Shown piece after piece: positions 34,454-45,919 of a DNA stretch of 64,000 nt. Position 1 is the stretch's first letter, and each line of letters opens with the position of its first letter. The translations under genes were made by a program, and so were the position numbers. A model generated the notes under the pieces. The model was not told the origin of the DNA. It did not search any database and was given only the letters and a program-made list of their open reading frames with translations. This stretch comes from Knoxdaviesia capensis (Eukaryota > Ascomycota > Sordariomycetes > Microascales > Gondwanamycetaceae): contig LNGK01000003.1 of NCBI GenBank assembly GCA_001510575.1, forward strand, positions 2,767,369 through 2,831,368. Reading direction: 5' to 3'.

Positions 34454-36717
34454 TTTCGGGGTTGGCCTTGAAGTTGCTCGGGGCGCCGGATGGCGGGGAG
34501 ATTAGATCTAGAGTGAGAATTATGGAGGGTGAAGTGACGTCGTGGCAGCGCTGAGTCTGGTTTGAGAGGTACGGTGGCTGGCCAAGTATGAGGTATCACG
34601 AGCAGTCGTTTTCCCGTGGTGGGCTACTAATACGGAACACAGCTCCACGAAGGGAGAAACCCACGTCTTATATATATCCAAGCCAGAAGCGAGAGAATAC
34701 CCGACCAAGACAATCAAAAGCAACCATAACGGGGGAAGCCTAATCCCTCAACATCCGCCATTCCCGCACCTCCCCATCGGCTGTCCAACCCCTCGCAAAA
34801 AACACGCACATGCTCTTCCCGCTACCACTCTTTGTATCTATTCCGTCCTCGTCCCGCTTCATTTGCATTGTGGTGGAGAAAAGAAAAATAGGGGTGTGTG
34901 GGAGAGTGGCCAGCGCACCAAAAAAGAAGCATGACGAGTTTCATATACCAGGCTCGGTGGTTATGTGATCGGCCAGCCACCCTTTTTCTCCATCTCATAT
35001 TAAAAATCCATGTTCCGTCTTTTACGTCGGTGGACGGACGTGTATTTACGGGTTAAATGGTGCACGTCCCGCGCCACAGTGGTGCATGTCCTGATTGACA
35101 TGATGCTAGGGTTAGGGTTATGCCACGCGGAGTTCACGAACACTCAACCACGACAATGACAGCGAGATCTCTAATAGTGTATTCCTAACGAGTTAAAGGG
35201 TGCCAGCCATGGCTAGCCCCACATGTTGGGTTCTGTCTTCTTGATGTTCTCACACTAGAGCTATGGCGTAGTTAGATACGTTAAAGGAAAGCATGATCCC
35301 GTGAGCAAAATGATATAATACTTCGTTATCCCGAGAGAAGACAACTGGTGCTGCTGATCAGATCTATTTCCACTCGGCAAACGCCAGAGACAGATCGGTT
35401 GACTGTTGTGCACTGTCCCAATAGTCTAGAAGTGTCTTCCAGCTTCCCAGGACCGGGTCAAGGGACCGGGTTAAGGCTGAGATGAAACGAAACGCGCATG
35501 GCGTCCCGTGTGCGACCAGTGCAGAACGGGCGCAGTTTGGTCTCATAGTCTGTGTGTAGTGAACAGACCGGACACAGCCCGCCAATCCCGGTAAGCAACC
35601 CCGGACACGCCCGCACCCGGGAAATCAGCCGGCGAGGGCCCCCGAGAGGACGGCCAGTACACGGGGAATAAACGGCTGTTTGGACTATCTGCTCCCTGGT
35701 TCCCATGCAGTTGGAGTTGGGGAATACCGCGGAAGAGACCGGTATCCGACTCTCGCTCTGTTCCGGTCGTTCTCAGCGGGCGTGCTACGCACCCGGGTAA
35801 CTCGGTGGCCCGATGCCCCTTCGGCCCCGCGACAGGTCTGGTACCGCATGACGAGTGGTGACCGATGGCCTGCCTGGCTGTTGTTTTCACTGCCGCCGAG
35901 TTGAGCCCAGGCGTCAATGACTTGGGATACGGGATCGTCGACTGGCGGTTCAAGTCTCTAGGGCCCAGTGTGATTTCTAGTCGAAGTCCGAGCCGAGAAC
36001 CAACGGTTAAGGGGAGTGAGCTGCTTTCTGAAATACAGGGTGAAGCTTGCCTGGCTCTGCCAGGTGTCTCTTCGGCAGTCTCGTCGATCTAGAGAGTCTG
36101 ACGGAGAGACATCGCCGGTGATTGTGATATGACGAGTCCGACCCAGGACATGTGGCTAGTGATTGGACTGAGAGGAGTGCAGAGAGAGTACTCAACATGA
36201 AGACAGACAGGACGGGATCTGCCCACTATTAATAGGTGATGGGAACCGGAGCAGTGATTCATGAACTCATTGACTTGTGATTCGAGGTTTCCGGGATCAG
36301 GTTGCTAACCCTAACCGTGATGGGACAACCAAGCTTCTCCGGGTCGTAAGTTCGTAACAGACACGCAAGCAAACAAATGATCCTGGTATGATGTGTAAAT
36401 TGGAACCGAGATATCGAAGACGTGCTGACTCTACCCAGACCCCTGAATTCCAAAAAACCCCAACAAATACCATCCCGGCCCTCGTCAATGACAGCGACAT
36501 TCCAACCATGATAGCAAGGGCCCCCTCGCTATGACGTTTTCCCAGGCCAGAACGGAGCGAATGAGGCCAGACGAGAGCAACGGGAGAAGGATAAAAAAAG
36601 GATATTCAAAAGATTATTATAGAATGTTATTAAGATACATCGACACACACACACCCCCCCAAAAGCAACCTGGCCGAGACACAGGATGTTCAGACCCCCC
36701 CCCAACAACGACCCCGT
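34454..36717. other. Intergenic between two small secreted-protein genes
   Basis: About 2.3 kb without a gene. It contains telomere-like TTAGGG pairs at 35108-35121 and CTAACCCTAACC at 36305-36316. The stretch 35580-36080 is moderately GC-rich with short inverted segments but no coding signal. Frames are all under 140 codons and mutually overlapping. Confidence 0.6.
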
Positions 36718-37161
36718 TTACAGGCACTGGAAGTACCAGATGTTGAAGTGCACGCAGTGGTACGGCTTGGAGCACGTGGTCGGGCCGTTCCAGTTGAGGC
36801 CGCCGCACTGGCCGTAGTGCGACTGGACCGGCGGCGGCGGGACAGCGGTGTGGGTCGAGTGCGGGCGGGTGGTGGTGGTGGGCACGGCGGTCGAGGTGGG
36901 CTCGGTCGCCGGGGTGTCGTCGCAGGTCGACACCGACGTCGACGACGCCGGCGGCAGCACGGCGTTGCAGCGCCACACCTTGCCGCCGACGGCGGGGTCG
37001 AAGGCAAAGTGCCACTCGACGCCCGCGGTGGCGAACGCCGTCACGGTCGGCGCGTACGCCGTGGCCAGGCCGGCGGCGGTCGGCGACACGCCCTGGGCAA
37101 CGGCCTGCACGCCGACGGCCACGGCCGAGAGCACGGAGACGGCGAGCGAGATGAAACGCAT
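36718..37161 (-). CDS. Secreted protein with C-terminal cellulose-binding module CBM1
   Basis: This secreted protein has a carbohydrate-binding module and no catalytic domain. It is a single exon of 147 residues. Residues 1 to about 20 are a signal peptide (MRFISLAVSVLSAVAVGVQA). The middle (about 30-85) is an unrecognised small domain with two cysteines (C65, C80). Residues 86-112 are a Thr/Pro/Ser linker of the kind usually O-glycosylated. Residues 113-147 are a full CBM1: HYGQCGGLNWNGPTTC then CVHFNIWYFQCL. Its cysteines at 119, 130, 136 and 146 have the exact C-x10-C-x5-C-x9-C spacing. The flat binding face has Y116, W142 and Y143; the tryptophan replaces the usual tyrosine. Purine-rich plus-strand DNA at 37180-37510, with TATATA at 37390-37396, is its likely promoter. 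Roles in wall binding or plant-matter colonisation are inference. Confidence 0.88.
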   Translation of the reverse strand: MRFISLAVSVLSAVAVGVQAVAQGVSPTAAGLATAYAPTVTAFATAGVEWHFAFDPAVGGKVWRCNAVLPPASSTSVSTCDDTPATEPTSTAVPTTTTRPHSTHTAVPPPPVQSHYGQCGGLNWNGPTTCSKPYHCVHFNIWYFQCL

Positions 37162-37780
37162 GGTGGATGGAGGCTTGGAGTTGTGCGTTGCAGAGAAGAT
37201 GCTTAGAATAAAAGAGTGGCAGGCAAAGAAAGTGACCGAGGTTTCCTTGAACAGAAAGACGGGGTGCAAGCAACGGCAGCGAGAGAACGGGGGAAGAGAC
37301 CGGATGGACTGATGAGAGACTCAAGGTGTATTAGAAAGAACGACAGCCACAGGGGGAACTGAGGAGAAAGATTAAGTTTTTTTAAGGGAGATATATAAAA
37401 AGAGAGTGAAGTGGTCTCGGGAAGAGAGCTCAAAAAGCAGTAGTGATTGGCGGGGTCTGGATCTCTGAGGTGCAGATGGCGCAACGAGAGAAAGAAGCAG
37501 GAAAGGAAGGACGAACAGAGAGGGCAGCAGAAGGGGACGAGAGGCCGGCATCATATATACTGTAGGAAGAGAGACTCCCGAGTCCCGGAGTCCACGAACA
37601 CCACCACGCAGCAGCGAAGCCCAGCTTTTTGGGCGGGACCCTGACAAGTCCCACACCACCGCCCGTTATCTTACGCTTCCCTGCACCCCAGAACCCGGCC
37701 GGCCACATGGGAAAAGACCAGCTCGAATATCCGCCTGATGCAAGCACCCTGGCTCGGTGGGCTAGAGAGAGGGAGGAAAG

Positions 37781-37960
37781 AGAGAGAGAGAGAGAGAGAG
37801 CAATCTCGAATATGGAGACATGGCTCTGCAGAAAGAAAAGAGAAGCTAGCTGGGTAGAGTATACCCAGGCCAGATATAAGATTATAAGATGGCCAGATAC
37901 TCCAGCGTTCACCGGCGGCGCTGGACTAGCTGGGCACGACAGATCGGATTCTGCAGAGAC

Positions 37961-38001
<41 letters not shown>

Positions 38002-38160
38002 AATCTCGAATATGGAGACATGGCTCTGCAGAAAGAAAAGAGAAGCTAGCTGGGTAGAGTATACCCAGGCCAGATATAAGATTATAAGATGGCCAGATAC
38101 TCCAGCGTTCACCGGCGGCGCTGGACTAGCTGGGCACGACAGATCGGATTCTGCAGAGAC

Positions 38161-38192
<32 letters not shown>
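37781..38192. repeat. Two perfect 200-bp tandem copies bounded by (GA)n
   Basis: The block starting CAATCTCGAATATGGAGACA occurs at 37801 and again at 38001. The 160 unique bases that follow are identical in both copies, and each copy ends in a GA run. A third GA run precedes the first copy at 37781-37800, so the structure is GA-unit-GA-unit-GA. This suggests unequal crossing-over or slippage between GA tracts. Confidence 0.95.
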
Positions 38193-38195
<3 letters not shown>

Positions 38196-39436
38196 ACTGG
38201 AGTATGCTACTGGGAGGGAGCGGACTTGATCCTGGAGAGTCTGTCTCTGGGCCTGCGGGAAATGAAATGGGCAGAACCAAGTGGACATGGCGCGGCGGCC
38301 CAGCCTACGGTGTGTCCCCTACTCCGTCGGGAAGAGGCGAGAGAGAGAGAAGACTGAAGAAGGAGATGCAGACGCCAGGGGAGCGCAGTGGCACATAGTA
38401 CACACAGAATGGGCTGCTGCGGAGTGAGTCTATAGTACACAGCATGCGGTACGAGCATGCAGCGAGCGAGACTGGAGATGCGTTGACCTGTCCCAGAGTG
38501 TCATCCCGCGGCGTGGCCACCAGCAGCTGTGCCGTACCCGACGTGGCTATCCTAGAGCCAGAGGCGCCATCTGTCAAAAGCTCACCGTGAGTGCAGCCAC
38601 AGGTCTGCCCATGCTGTCTTTCGAAACGCCGACGTCGAGGCTCTCCTGTCTCCTGTACGTGGGCCGCTGGTGTGCGGTGTGTGGCTGGCACACGTACCCG
38701 GTACCTCGCTCCGGGAGCAAGCGGGCTGTTCGTGTTTGGGGGGGGGGAGGGATCAGCGCCATCACGCTGTTGGATCAGCGCCGTCAGGTGTATGTTTATC
38801 TTTCTTTCGTCTTGTTCGGTTCCCACGTGGCAATCTCGGTTTCCTTCTTATCCTGGGACATCCAGCCCAACCAACTCCGTCCGAACCTGGCTGCCCAGCT
38901 GGAGATGTTCACTTCGTCCCGCTGGCTCTGGATGTTGGGACTTCCGGACTTTGCCGGGTCCTGGTTCCCGGGACGGCCGGGGGGGTGATGTCGAAATGAG
39001 AGCTGAGTGGCCGGCACTCGGGGGTTCGTTACTACGTTTGTGTGTGTGTGTGTGGAGGCGTGGTGAAAGTGCCGTCTGTCTGGTCTGAGTCGTGGTGATT
39101 CCTTTCTTGGGGAGAGGGACATGGCGGGTGGGCGGCGGCTGAGGACTCAGTGCCTAACAGCGAAGGAGAGGACGTCTCGAGGAAGACTCTTAGCAAACTG
39201 GCCATATACCAAACCAAGCCGGGTATTTCCATTTCCTCGACCACTCCCTCCCTCCCTGCCTCGCTGGACTTTGACTTCTTCCTTGCCGGTACCTGCACCA
39301 TGCACGCTGCAACGAGGTGCATGTAAGTCCCTGCCCTGGTACCTGTGTCTCCACCCCAACTTGCCTGTCCTCGCCGCTGTTCCCACCCACCGCCGGCCAT
39401 GTGCAGTGCGCGGTGTGTGTGGGCTGCTGCTGAGAA

Positions 39437-39467
39437 GCCAGGCCAAGCCAGGCCAAGCCAGGCCAGG
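39437..39467. repeat. Short 10-bp tandem repeat
   Basis: AAGCCAGGCC-type units repeat three to four times in a row within the CBM1-arrestin intergenic region. They are not in a supported gene. Confidence 0.75.
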
Positions 39468-39705
39468 CCCACTCCCGTGGTCGTCGTGGACTCGTGGGAG
39501 TGCTGCATGCAGGCAGGCAATCCCTCCGTCGATGGACCGTATGCTGCTGCGTTGCTCTCTCTCCCTCTGTCCCCCCTGGCCTCCCAGACCTGATCTCTCA
39601 GCCCGTCTGGCCCGGTTTGATGAGGATGGGGCTGGCTGGCTGTCTGTGCTGTAAGAGTACAGGATGTATCTTTCTGTTGCTAGTGTACGGTAGTGTCAGA
39701 GTACA

Positions 39706-39719
39706 GTACAGTACTGTAC
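39706..39719. repeat. 14-bp perfect palindrome, second copy
   Basis: GTACAGTACTGTAC is self-complementary and is the same sequence as at 5078-5091. It is embedded in a GTACAGTA/GTACTGTA-rich stretch. Related GTACTGTACTGTACTG occurs at about 40797-40812, and a one-base variant lies near 48653. Confidence 0.85.
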
Positions 39720-42700
39720 AGTAGAGTACTGTAGAGTAGAGTCTCGTCTCCCGGTGAGGATCTACCAAGATCTCCCCCCCAAAGACGCGCCAACTCCGGG
39801 TGATGCGAGACCAGGGGAAAAAAAAGCAGACACCGAAAGGGAACAAGCGAGAATCCTCAACACCACCCCGTTCCTCCACCCACACTCTACTGTATGATAG
39901 ACACTACCGACATTACTCTCCGTCCAGTCAAGTCGAGTTCATGCTGTAGCGCACTCAACCATGGTCCAGTGAGTTTCCAGCCCCGTCTTGGGGGGTTGCA
40001 TGAACTCTCGACCCGGCTTTCACTTCACTTCCCTTCACTTAAAAGAAAAGAAAAATAACAAAGAAAAAGCGTGGCAATGCAAAAGAAAGCCCACTTCGTC
40101 TGGTTAAATTTGGAATGGATGATCTGCACCCTGGACTCCCTGTCCCCTCCTGGTTCGTTCGCCGATATCCAGGGGTCCCATTCCTTTCCTCTTTCTTTTT
40201 CTTATTTTTCTCTGTTCTGTGTTGTTCTCTGCTGCTTCTTTGGCTCATTCCAGTCCACACTGTTCCATAAAGAGGCATAAAGAGAAGAAAAATACCGATA
40301 ATCTTCCAGGGACTCAATATCGGGTGTCGTTGTTTCCCCTCTGCGCTATTTGAGGGCGGCGCTCCTGTGATTTCGCCTTTCGCCCGTTGCTTTTGGTCGC
40401 TCCCTCCGTGCAGCGACCTCTCTCTTATATAGACGAGTGCCGACAGTCTCTCTCGATACTGCCAAAGTAGTAGCATGACCTGCTCGCTCCTGATGCCTGC
40501 ATACCACCGCACGTCTGCGCCGTACACCTCGGCCGGGCCCATCTCCATCCACCCTCTCTGTGCGTCTCTCTCTCTCTATCTCTCTCTTTTTCGTGTTTCT
40601 TCCTCTTCTCCTTCTCCTTTCAGAGACTAGGAGGCTCCAAATCCACACAGTCTGAGCAAGACACGGCCAAGCGCAACAACAAAGGGGAGCCGCCCGCGAA
40701 CAGACACCGCCCCCAGTTCACGCGCTCAGGCGCTCGCTTTTTTGGAGTATCTGCGAGGCGAGAAGAGCGTGGTCGGTACCGCCGGCCGGAGCGATGTACT
40801 GTACTGTACTGCACTCTAGACCTAACTCTGTCCTCCCACCGTTGCTCTCACTTGTGTAGTGGACATGCAGAAAGACTACAAGTACAGTACATCAAGACCA
40901 CGTACGAGTCGGTTGATGCATATAATTTCCCATCTGGTCCGCAACGCAACCGGACCAGGACCAGCCAAGTGCCTCAATAGGAAATCCAGAACCCACCGCA
41001 GAACCACACATATAACACGCTGTTTTATGCATATATCCCACCGGCAGAATTGAAAAAAGAGAAAAAAAGAAAAGAAAATTAAAAAAAGAAAAACTTAAAA
41101 AAGATAAAGAAAAAAGAAAAAAGAAAAAAAGGATCCCGCTAAACAAGGACCCAACAAATACCCCACCGAATTAAGCTCAGGCCTCCTTCCTTCCTCCAAG
41201 ACTTGTCCCTAATAAGAAACCCGACAAGCAGATATCATGCACTTGAAACAACCCTAATCCCAGGCCCACCACCAACCCAGCACGGCCGATTTTCTAAATT
41301 TCTTTAATTTATTTATATGGTTTTTTTTTTTTCCTGTTCTTTTCCTATTCCACTCTTCACCCCAACTCCTCCAGTTTAGTCTGCCCGCTAGTCTCGTTTC
41401 TTCGGCGCCCGGACGGACCTTGTGGAAGAACCCGCTGCGCTACTCCGTCTCTTCCAGTATATACACTTCTGATCCGAGCAAGAGCTTCCACTACTGAACT
41501 TCACGGCGGGCGGTCAAGTCGGAGGTCCACACGCATCCCGAGCACTCTTTGTGCATCACCTCTTTTGCTTCCGCCATCCCAACGCTGCACAAGCTCACAG
41601 ACACAATCGGCTGTGCTGCTGCCGCGTGCACAAACCCTAAAGCGCCCGTCCCGTCCTCCGGCCCTCTGTCGCCCGGCCCGTACAGTATATGCCGTGGCTG
41701 GTGCATCTGGGCCCTAACCCTTATTCTCGTGTCCCGTCACCAGACGTCCACGACAGGCAGAGACCGACATCCCGCTCCCACCACTCTCACGTCTCCCTCC
41801 TCCCAATGCCTGCTGGCATCCATCCCCCTGCTGATTCCTGCGCTCTTGGAAAACACCCACCTGGCTCCACACCTAATCTAACACGAGCAAAAAAGCTGCA
41901 GCCACGACCACGGCATCCCTGCGCCCCAGCTCTCCCAGTGCTTCTTCTTTCGGCCGTCTATCGCTTCAGCTTAGTCCACTTCCGTCGTCGCTCCTTCACC
42001 GTGGCGAAAGACTCAAAAAACCCGGGTTCCCGGACCACCGCCCTTTCTTTCTTCCTCGTGTGGACCCCTTCGCATCTCTGGTCGTGCTCACTCCTTGCTT
42101 GCTTGCTTGCTTCATTTATCTTGCTTGTCGGTGCTTGTTATATGTCCCGTGTGTTAAGGCTCACCGGTTTGTCTCCTTCGTGCGGTCGTTCTTCCACACT
42201 CCTACTCATTGCTTTTCTCCCTCATCCACATCCACATCCTTTCCAAATCTGCCCCCCTCGTTCTTCTTCTGTGCTGGGACAGGACCGTGTAGAAACCCCC
42301 TTTCTCCCTCTGTCCGGCCCCCAAAAATCCCGGGTCTTCAGGCAAACCATGCAAACAAGTCAGTGCACAGCGCAAAGGAAATGCCGACCCTCAGAATTTA
42401 GCCTCTCTCCCTCTCTCTCTTCTCGCACTTTGCGCTTAGACCCTGCCTCACCCACGCGGCCACGGCCACGGCCACCGCGGCTTATTCTTCTTATTCTTCT
42501 TCTTCTTCTTCTTCCTCCACCACCACACTCAAACTTGACTCGTCGTTTTCCCCAGCATCCTAATACGAGAAGACGGACGCTGTTGATGAATGCAAGATAC
42601 AGTACATATGCACGCTATCGCTTGGCTTTCCCCAGTACCATGTGGCCAGAGCGTGCTCGCTAATGCACCCGGCTGGAGATTACATATAAAACCTACGCGA

Positions 42701-43191
42701 TTCTTTCCCTAGCCCATACCAATCGGCATCCACCCATGGCTCGCTGCTCGGCCTTCCATGTCCGGCAGATGCCCACCATGCAGACCCCAAGCATCGCCCA
42801 CGCCGTGGGCTCATTACCATACCGACACCATCGCCTTCGATCACGACACCTACGAATCGACCTCTCGTCTCATGAAGATACTAATGCAATTTCTCAATGC
42901 TGCTAATGCTGATGATAGTTATAGTAAACGCCTGGGATCAAGGAGAAGAACCACCACGACATGAGACGTCCGCGTTGAATCCCATCCATAATATCCCGAG
43001 ATTCAACTTCTCCCAAAAGACAAAAACGCCAGTCTCCCAAGGCCATGATGTATATGTAACGATATTGAATATCCAAAAAAAAGAAAAAAAAGCCGTAACA
43101 ATCATTTGCGAATGCTAAATGAACGCCAACAGAAGACACCAAATTTTCACTTATTCAAAACAAGAACAAATTACCACACAACACGGCGCTC

Positions 43192-45426
43192 TCATCTCCG
43201 CCGCGCCGCCTCACTCATCGAGAGGTTCAACACCGGACGCGATATCTCCAAACTGCGACTTGGCGCCCGTAGACCGCCCGGAGTGCGCGGGCTCAGCACA
43301 TTGACACGCCCGCTACGCTCAACAAGGCGCGACGGGCCCTCGTCACGGTCCGACTGGTCACCAGCCTCTTCAAGGCCATAGTCGGCAAGCCGCGAAAAGT
43401 AGTCGGCTAATCCATCCACACTAGGCGTTCCAACAACAATGTCATATTGCGGCGGCGGCGTGGGCGCCCCCAGATCTCCGGGATACGCCTCAGCTGTGGG
43501 GCTGTTGCCATTGCTTGACAGTGCCTGCACATGCTGTCCATGGTCATGTGCCTGGCTCTGCAGATGGAGGTCGAGATAATCATCGCCATCCCCGTCAAGG
43601 ACTGTCGGCGGCGGCCGCTCGGCATCAAACGCTGGGGGGTTGTAGGAGGGCACGCGGATCAAGTGGATAGGCCGGTCGGCGATCGGCCCGTCAGCCTGGA
43701 TGTTGTCAGTCGACGATCGCACCGACGGCGTAGGCGAGTCGTTAACCCCCGGTACGTTCGACATCATCGACCGCCCCCGGCTGCGCATCTTGTGAGCCGC
43801 ATCCGGGCACCCGCACGAAGACTCGGTGAGGCCCGACGCATACTCACAGCCAGAATACTCCGGTAGGCTGGTGTTGGCAAGCGACGCGCGGCAGTTGAGA
43901 ATCGTAAACGGCGAGTCGATGCTGATCTCAAAGTGTCTCCGCTTGTGGCCCGTCGGGTCGTCCGGGTCCAGCCGCGAGATCCGCATGATCACCTTGATCC
44001 AATGGTTGATGCTGACATTCTTCCAGCTGCAGTCCGGGTTCAACCGCAGCTCCTTGCGCTTGGCCATCATTTCGCACGTGGGGATCTGGACATTGGCCTC
44101 GATCTCCGTGGCTCCCCAGTACGCCTCAAGTCCCAGATCGAGATCTCCAAGGAGGTTGTCTGAGGGCTCTGGCACTGGCCGAGGAACATGGTGGTTGCGC
44201 GTAGCCGACGCATCGCGTCGTGCCCGGGCTTCCGACCGGGCTACCGACCGCTCTTCAGTCGACAGCTCTCCGCCACTTGTGACGCGGATATCCGATGTTG
44301 ACCACATGGGATCAAGTGGCTGCCCGGCTGATTTCTCCAGCAGCATAATCTTGCGCACCGGCTCCTTGCGCGACACTCGGCGGTTGCTGGTCCGGTATTC
44401 GATGGATTCAGTGACAAGAACCTTGATCTTGTGCACCTGAACCTTGGCAAGCGGAGTCAACTTGAAAGCAATGGGGATTTTGGACCCAATCGGGAAAGAT
44501 TTGCCCGAGATGACAATATCGTAGAAGAGCTGGTCCTCCCACTGCCGGCTGATGGCAATCGGCTCCGACATCTCCATCGACATCTGGTCGGGCACACGCA
44601 CAATGAACACTTCGCGAGTGCCATGCAGGTTGGGCTTGAAAGCTCCCGCACGGTCGACATCAGCATGAAGTCGCCATGTTACCGAGCCATAGTCAAGCTT
44701 GGTGGTTTCCAGCTGGTGGTGGTCGATGGGAAGCTCAAAGGGGTATTCGTACAAGCCGGGGTAAAAGACCTTGTAGCCCTTGGGGGGGACGGCGATTTGC
44801 CCCTGGCTGGACTTGAGGTCAAACTTGGACAACGAATTGGCTTGCACGGAGGACATCGAGAGACGCTTGCTTTCACGAGACGACATTTTCTGGTTGAAAA
44901 TCGAAGAAGGCCGCGACGACGAGTCGGGAGAACGAGAGCCGTCAGACCCGGCCTTGAGAACATACGAGCAATTGTTGCCAAACTCGGTCTCGCCCTCATT
45001 GGCGGCGTTGAAAAAGGTGAGGACCTGCGTCCGCAAAAGCTCCTCCTCGAAGCTGTCAACCTTGAGCGGCGGGATACCCTCGGGCCACTCAGTGCGGGCC
45101 TTGCCGATCAATTTGAGGGTAACAGCGCGGATTTTCACATTCTTGGTGACTTTTAGTTGCAGCTTGCCGCGAAGGAGTGCAGTTCCGGTTTCGGTCCGGT
45201 GTCTTGAGTGGCCATCGTGCTCGAAGCCGGCAAGAAACACCGTCGGCTCGCTGAGGATAATCGAACAGGCCACACCGCTTCCAGACGCAACAGGACGAGG
45301 AGTTTCGGTGACTAGCGGTGAGAATGAGGGCTTATAGATGGAGCTGTCGGCATACTGCGATGTCAGCCAGGAGGCCTGATTCGCGAGCTGAATATCGCCG
45401 CTGCTCATGGCTAGTTGTGAAGGCAT
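43192..45426 (-). CDS. Alpha-arrestin (Aly/Any-like), ubiquitin-ligase adaptor
   Basis: This arrestin-related trafficking adaptor recruits a Nedd4/Rsp5-type ligase to plasma-membrane transporters for ubiquitination and endocytosis. From MPSQLAMSSG it has 744 residues in one exon. Residues about 51-330 hold the arrestin N domain (GVACSIILSEPTVFLAG, LRGKLQLKVTKNVKIRAVTL, ARTEWPEG). An inserted Ser-rich loop (SRSPDSSSRPSSIF) separates it from YPFELPIDHHQLETTKL and the arrestin C domain (ISRQWEDQLFYDIVISGKSF, VQVHKIKVLVTESIEYR). The tail carries PPPQY at 657-661, a PPxY motif for the ligase WW domains, and a partial VPSY at 592-595. The sense frame is open upstream to an ATG at 45915 (MAQPDVHPYS), which would add 163 Arg/Ser-rich residues with no arrestin similarity. 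I favour 45426 because the family normally begins close to the N domain. The leader is pyrimidine-rich. Confidence 0.9.
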   Translation of the reverse strand: MPSQLAMSSGDIQLANQASWLTSQYADSSIYKPSFSPLVTETPRPVASGSGVACSIILSEPTVFLAGFEHDGHSRHRTETGTALLRGKLQLKVTKNVKIRAVTLKLIGKARTEWPEGIPPLKVDSFEEELLRTQVLTFFNAANEGETEFGNNCSYVLKAGSDGSRSPDSSSRPSSIFNQKMSSRESKRLSMSSVQANSLSKFDLKSSQGQIAVPPKGYKVFYPGLYEYPFELPIDHHQLETTKLDYGSVTWRLHADVDRAGAFKPNLHGTREVFIVRVPDQMSMEMSEPIAISRQWEDQLFYDIVISGKSFPIGSKIPIAFKLTPLAKVQVHKIKVLVTESIEYRTSNRRVSRKEPVRKIMLLEKSAGQPLDPMWSTSDIRVTSGGELSTEERSVARSEARARRDASATRNHHVPRPVPEPSDNLLGDLDLGLEAYWGATEIEANVQIPTCEMMAKRKELRLNPDCSWKNVSINHWIKVIMRISRLDPDDPTGHKRRHFEISIDSPFTILNCRASLANTSLPEYSGCEYASGLTESSCGCPDAAHKMRSRGRSMMSNVPGVNDSPTPSVRSSTDNIQADGPIADRPIHLIRVPSYNPPAFDAERPPPTVLDGDGDDYLDLHLQSQAHDHGQHVQALSSNGNSPTAEAYPGDLGAPTPPPQYDIVVGTPSVDGLADYFSRLADYGLEEAGDQSDRDEGPSRLVERSGRVNVLSPRTPGGLRAPSRSLEISRPVLNLSMSEAARRR

Positions 45427-45919
45427 GCTAGCATGCTCCGGGGCGGGAATACGTCGACAAACAAGCAGAGGAAACGAGCGGTTGCGTATGAGTGACGTTG
45501 CTTGAGTTGAAAGGGAACTAAACGGTGTGTGACATGAAGTCGGCGAAGGAGGGGAAAAGTTGCCGAGAAATTTTGTCAAATATTCCCGGCGACGGGAAGT
45601 TGTAACCGTCCGTTTGGAAGACTTAACGGTGCGTACGGTGCCAGAGAAACGAAGTGAATCGGGCTCGCGTCTGCGTGGTTGGTTGCTGCAAAGCTGTTGT
45701 CGCAACTCAGGTGGTACAAAGCCGGCGGGATAGCTGATAATCCGAATTGCATAGGCTCGACGGGGCCGGGCGCGGATGTGAGGTCTGGGAAAATTGGCAC
45801 TGGCGAGACTATCGTAGAGAAAATCAAGCTCAGTTGGCTGTCGATAGTAGATGTTCGGTACACTAGTTTCGACCCAACGGCGTCTTGAGTACGGATGAAC
45901 GTCTGGTTGGGCCATGATG

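Larger units (their letters stand above)
37162..43191. other. Long intergenic region between CBM1 and arrestin genes
   Basis: About 6 kb. The first 400 bp are purine-rich on plus (leader of the CBM1 gene). GA microsatellites and a perfect 200-bp tandem duplication lie at 37781-38192. Further on are a short AGGCCAAGCC tandem repeat near 39437-39467, GTACAGTAC-type palindromes at 39701-39735 and 40795-40813, and an A/G-only tract at 41047-41132. Pyrimidine-rich DNA at 41.5-42.6 kb leaves a 324-codon frame open that I do not accept as a gene. Confidence 0.6.

Noticed and set aside
35100..36320. Telomere or chromosome end
   Set aside because: Only one to two TTAGGG units at each site, with unique DNA and genes on both sides, so these are at most interstitial motifs.
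37889..38398. 169-codon plus-strand frame through the 200-bp repeats
   Set aside because: The frame consists of translated GA microsatellites (Glu-Arg runs) and duplicated intergenic DNA.
41689..42663. 324-codon plus-strand open frame beginning with ATG
   Set aside because: It is Pro/Ser/Leu/Arg-rich in strongly pyrimidine-rich DNA, where stop codons are rare, and it contains a microsatellite-derived poly-Leu stretch. It has no domain and another open frame overlaps it.
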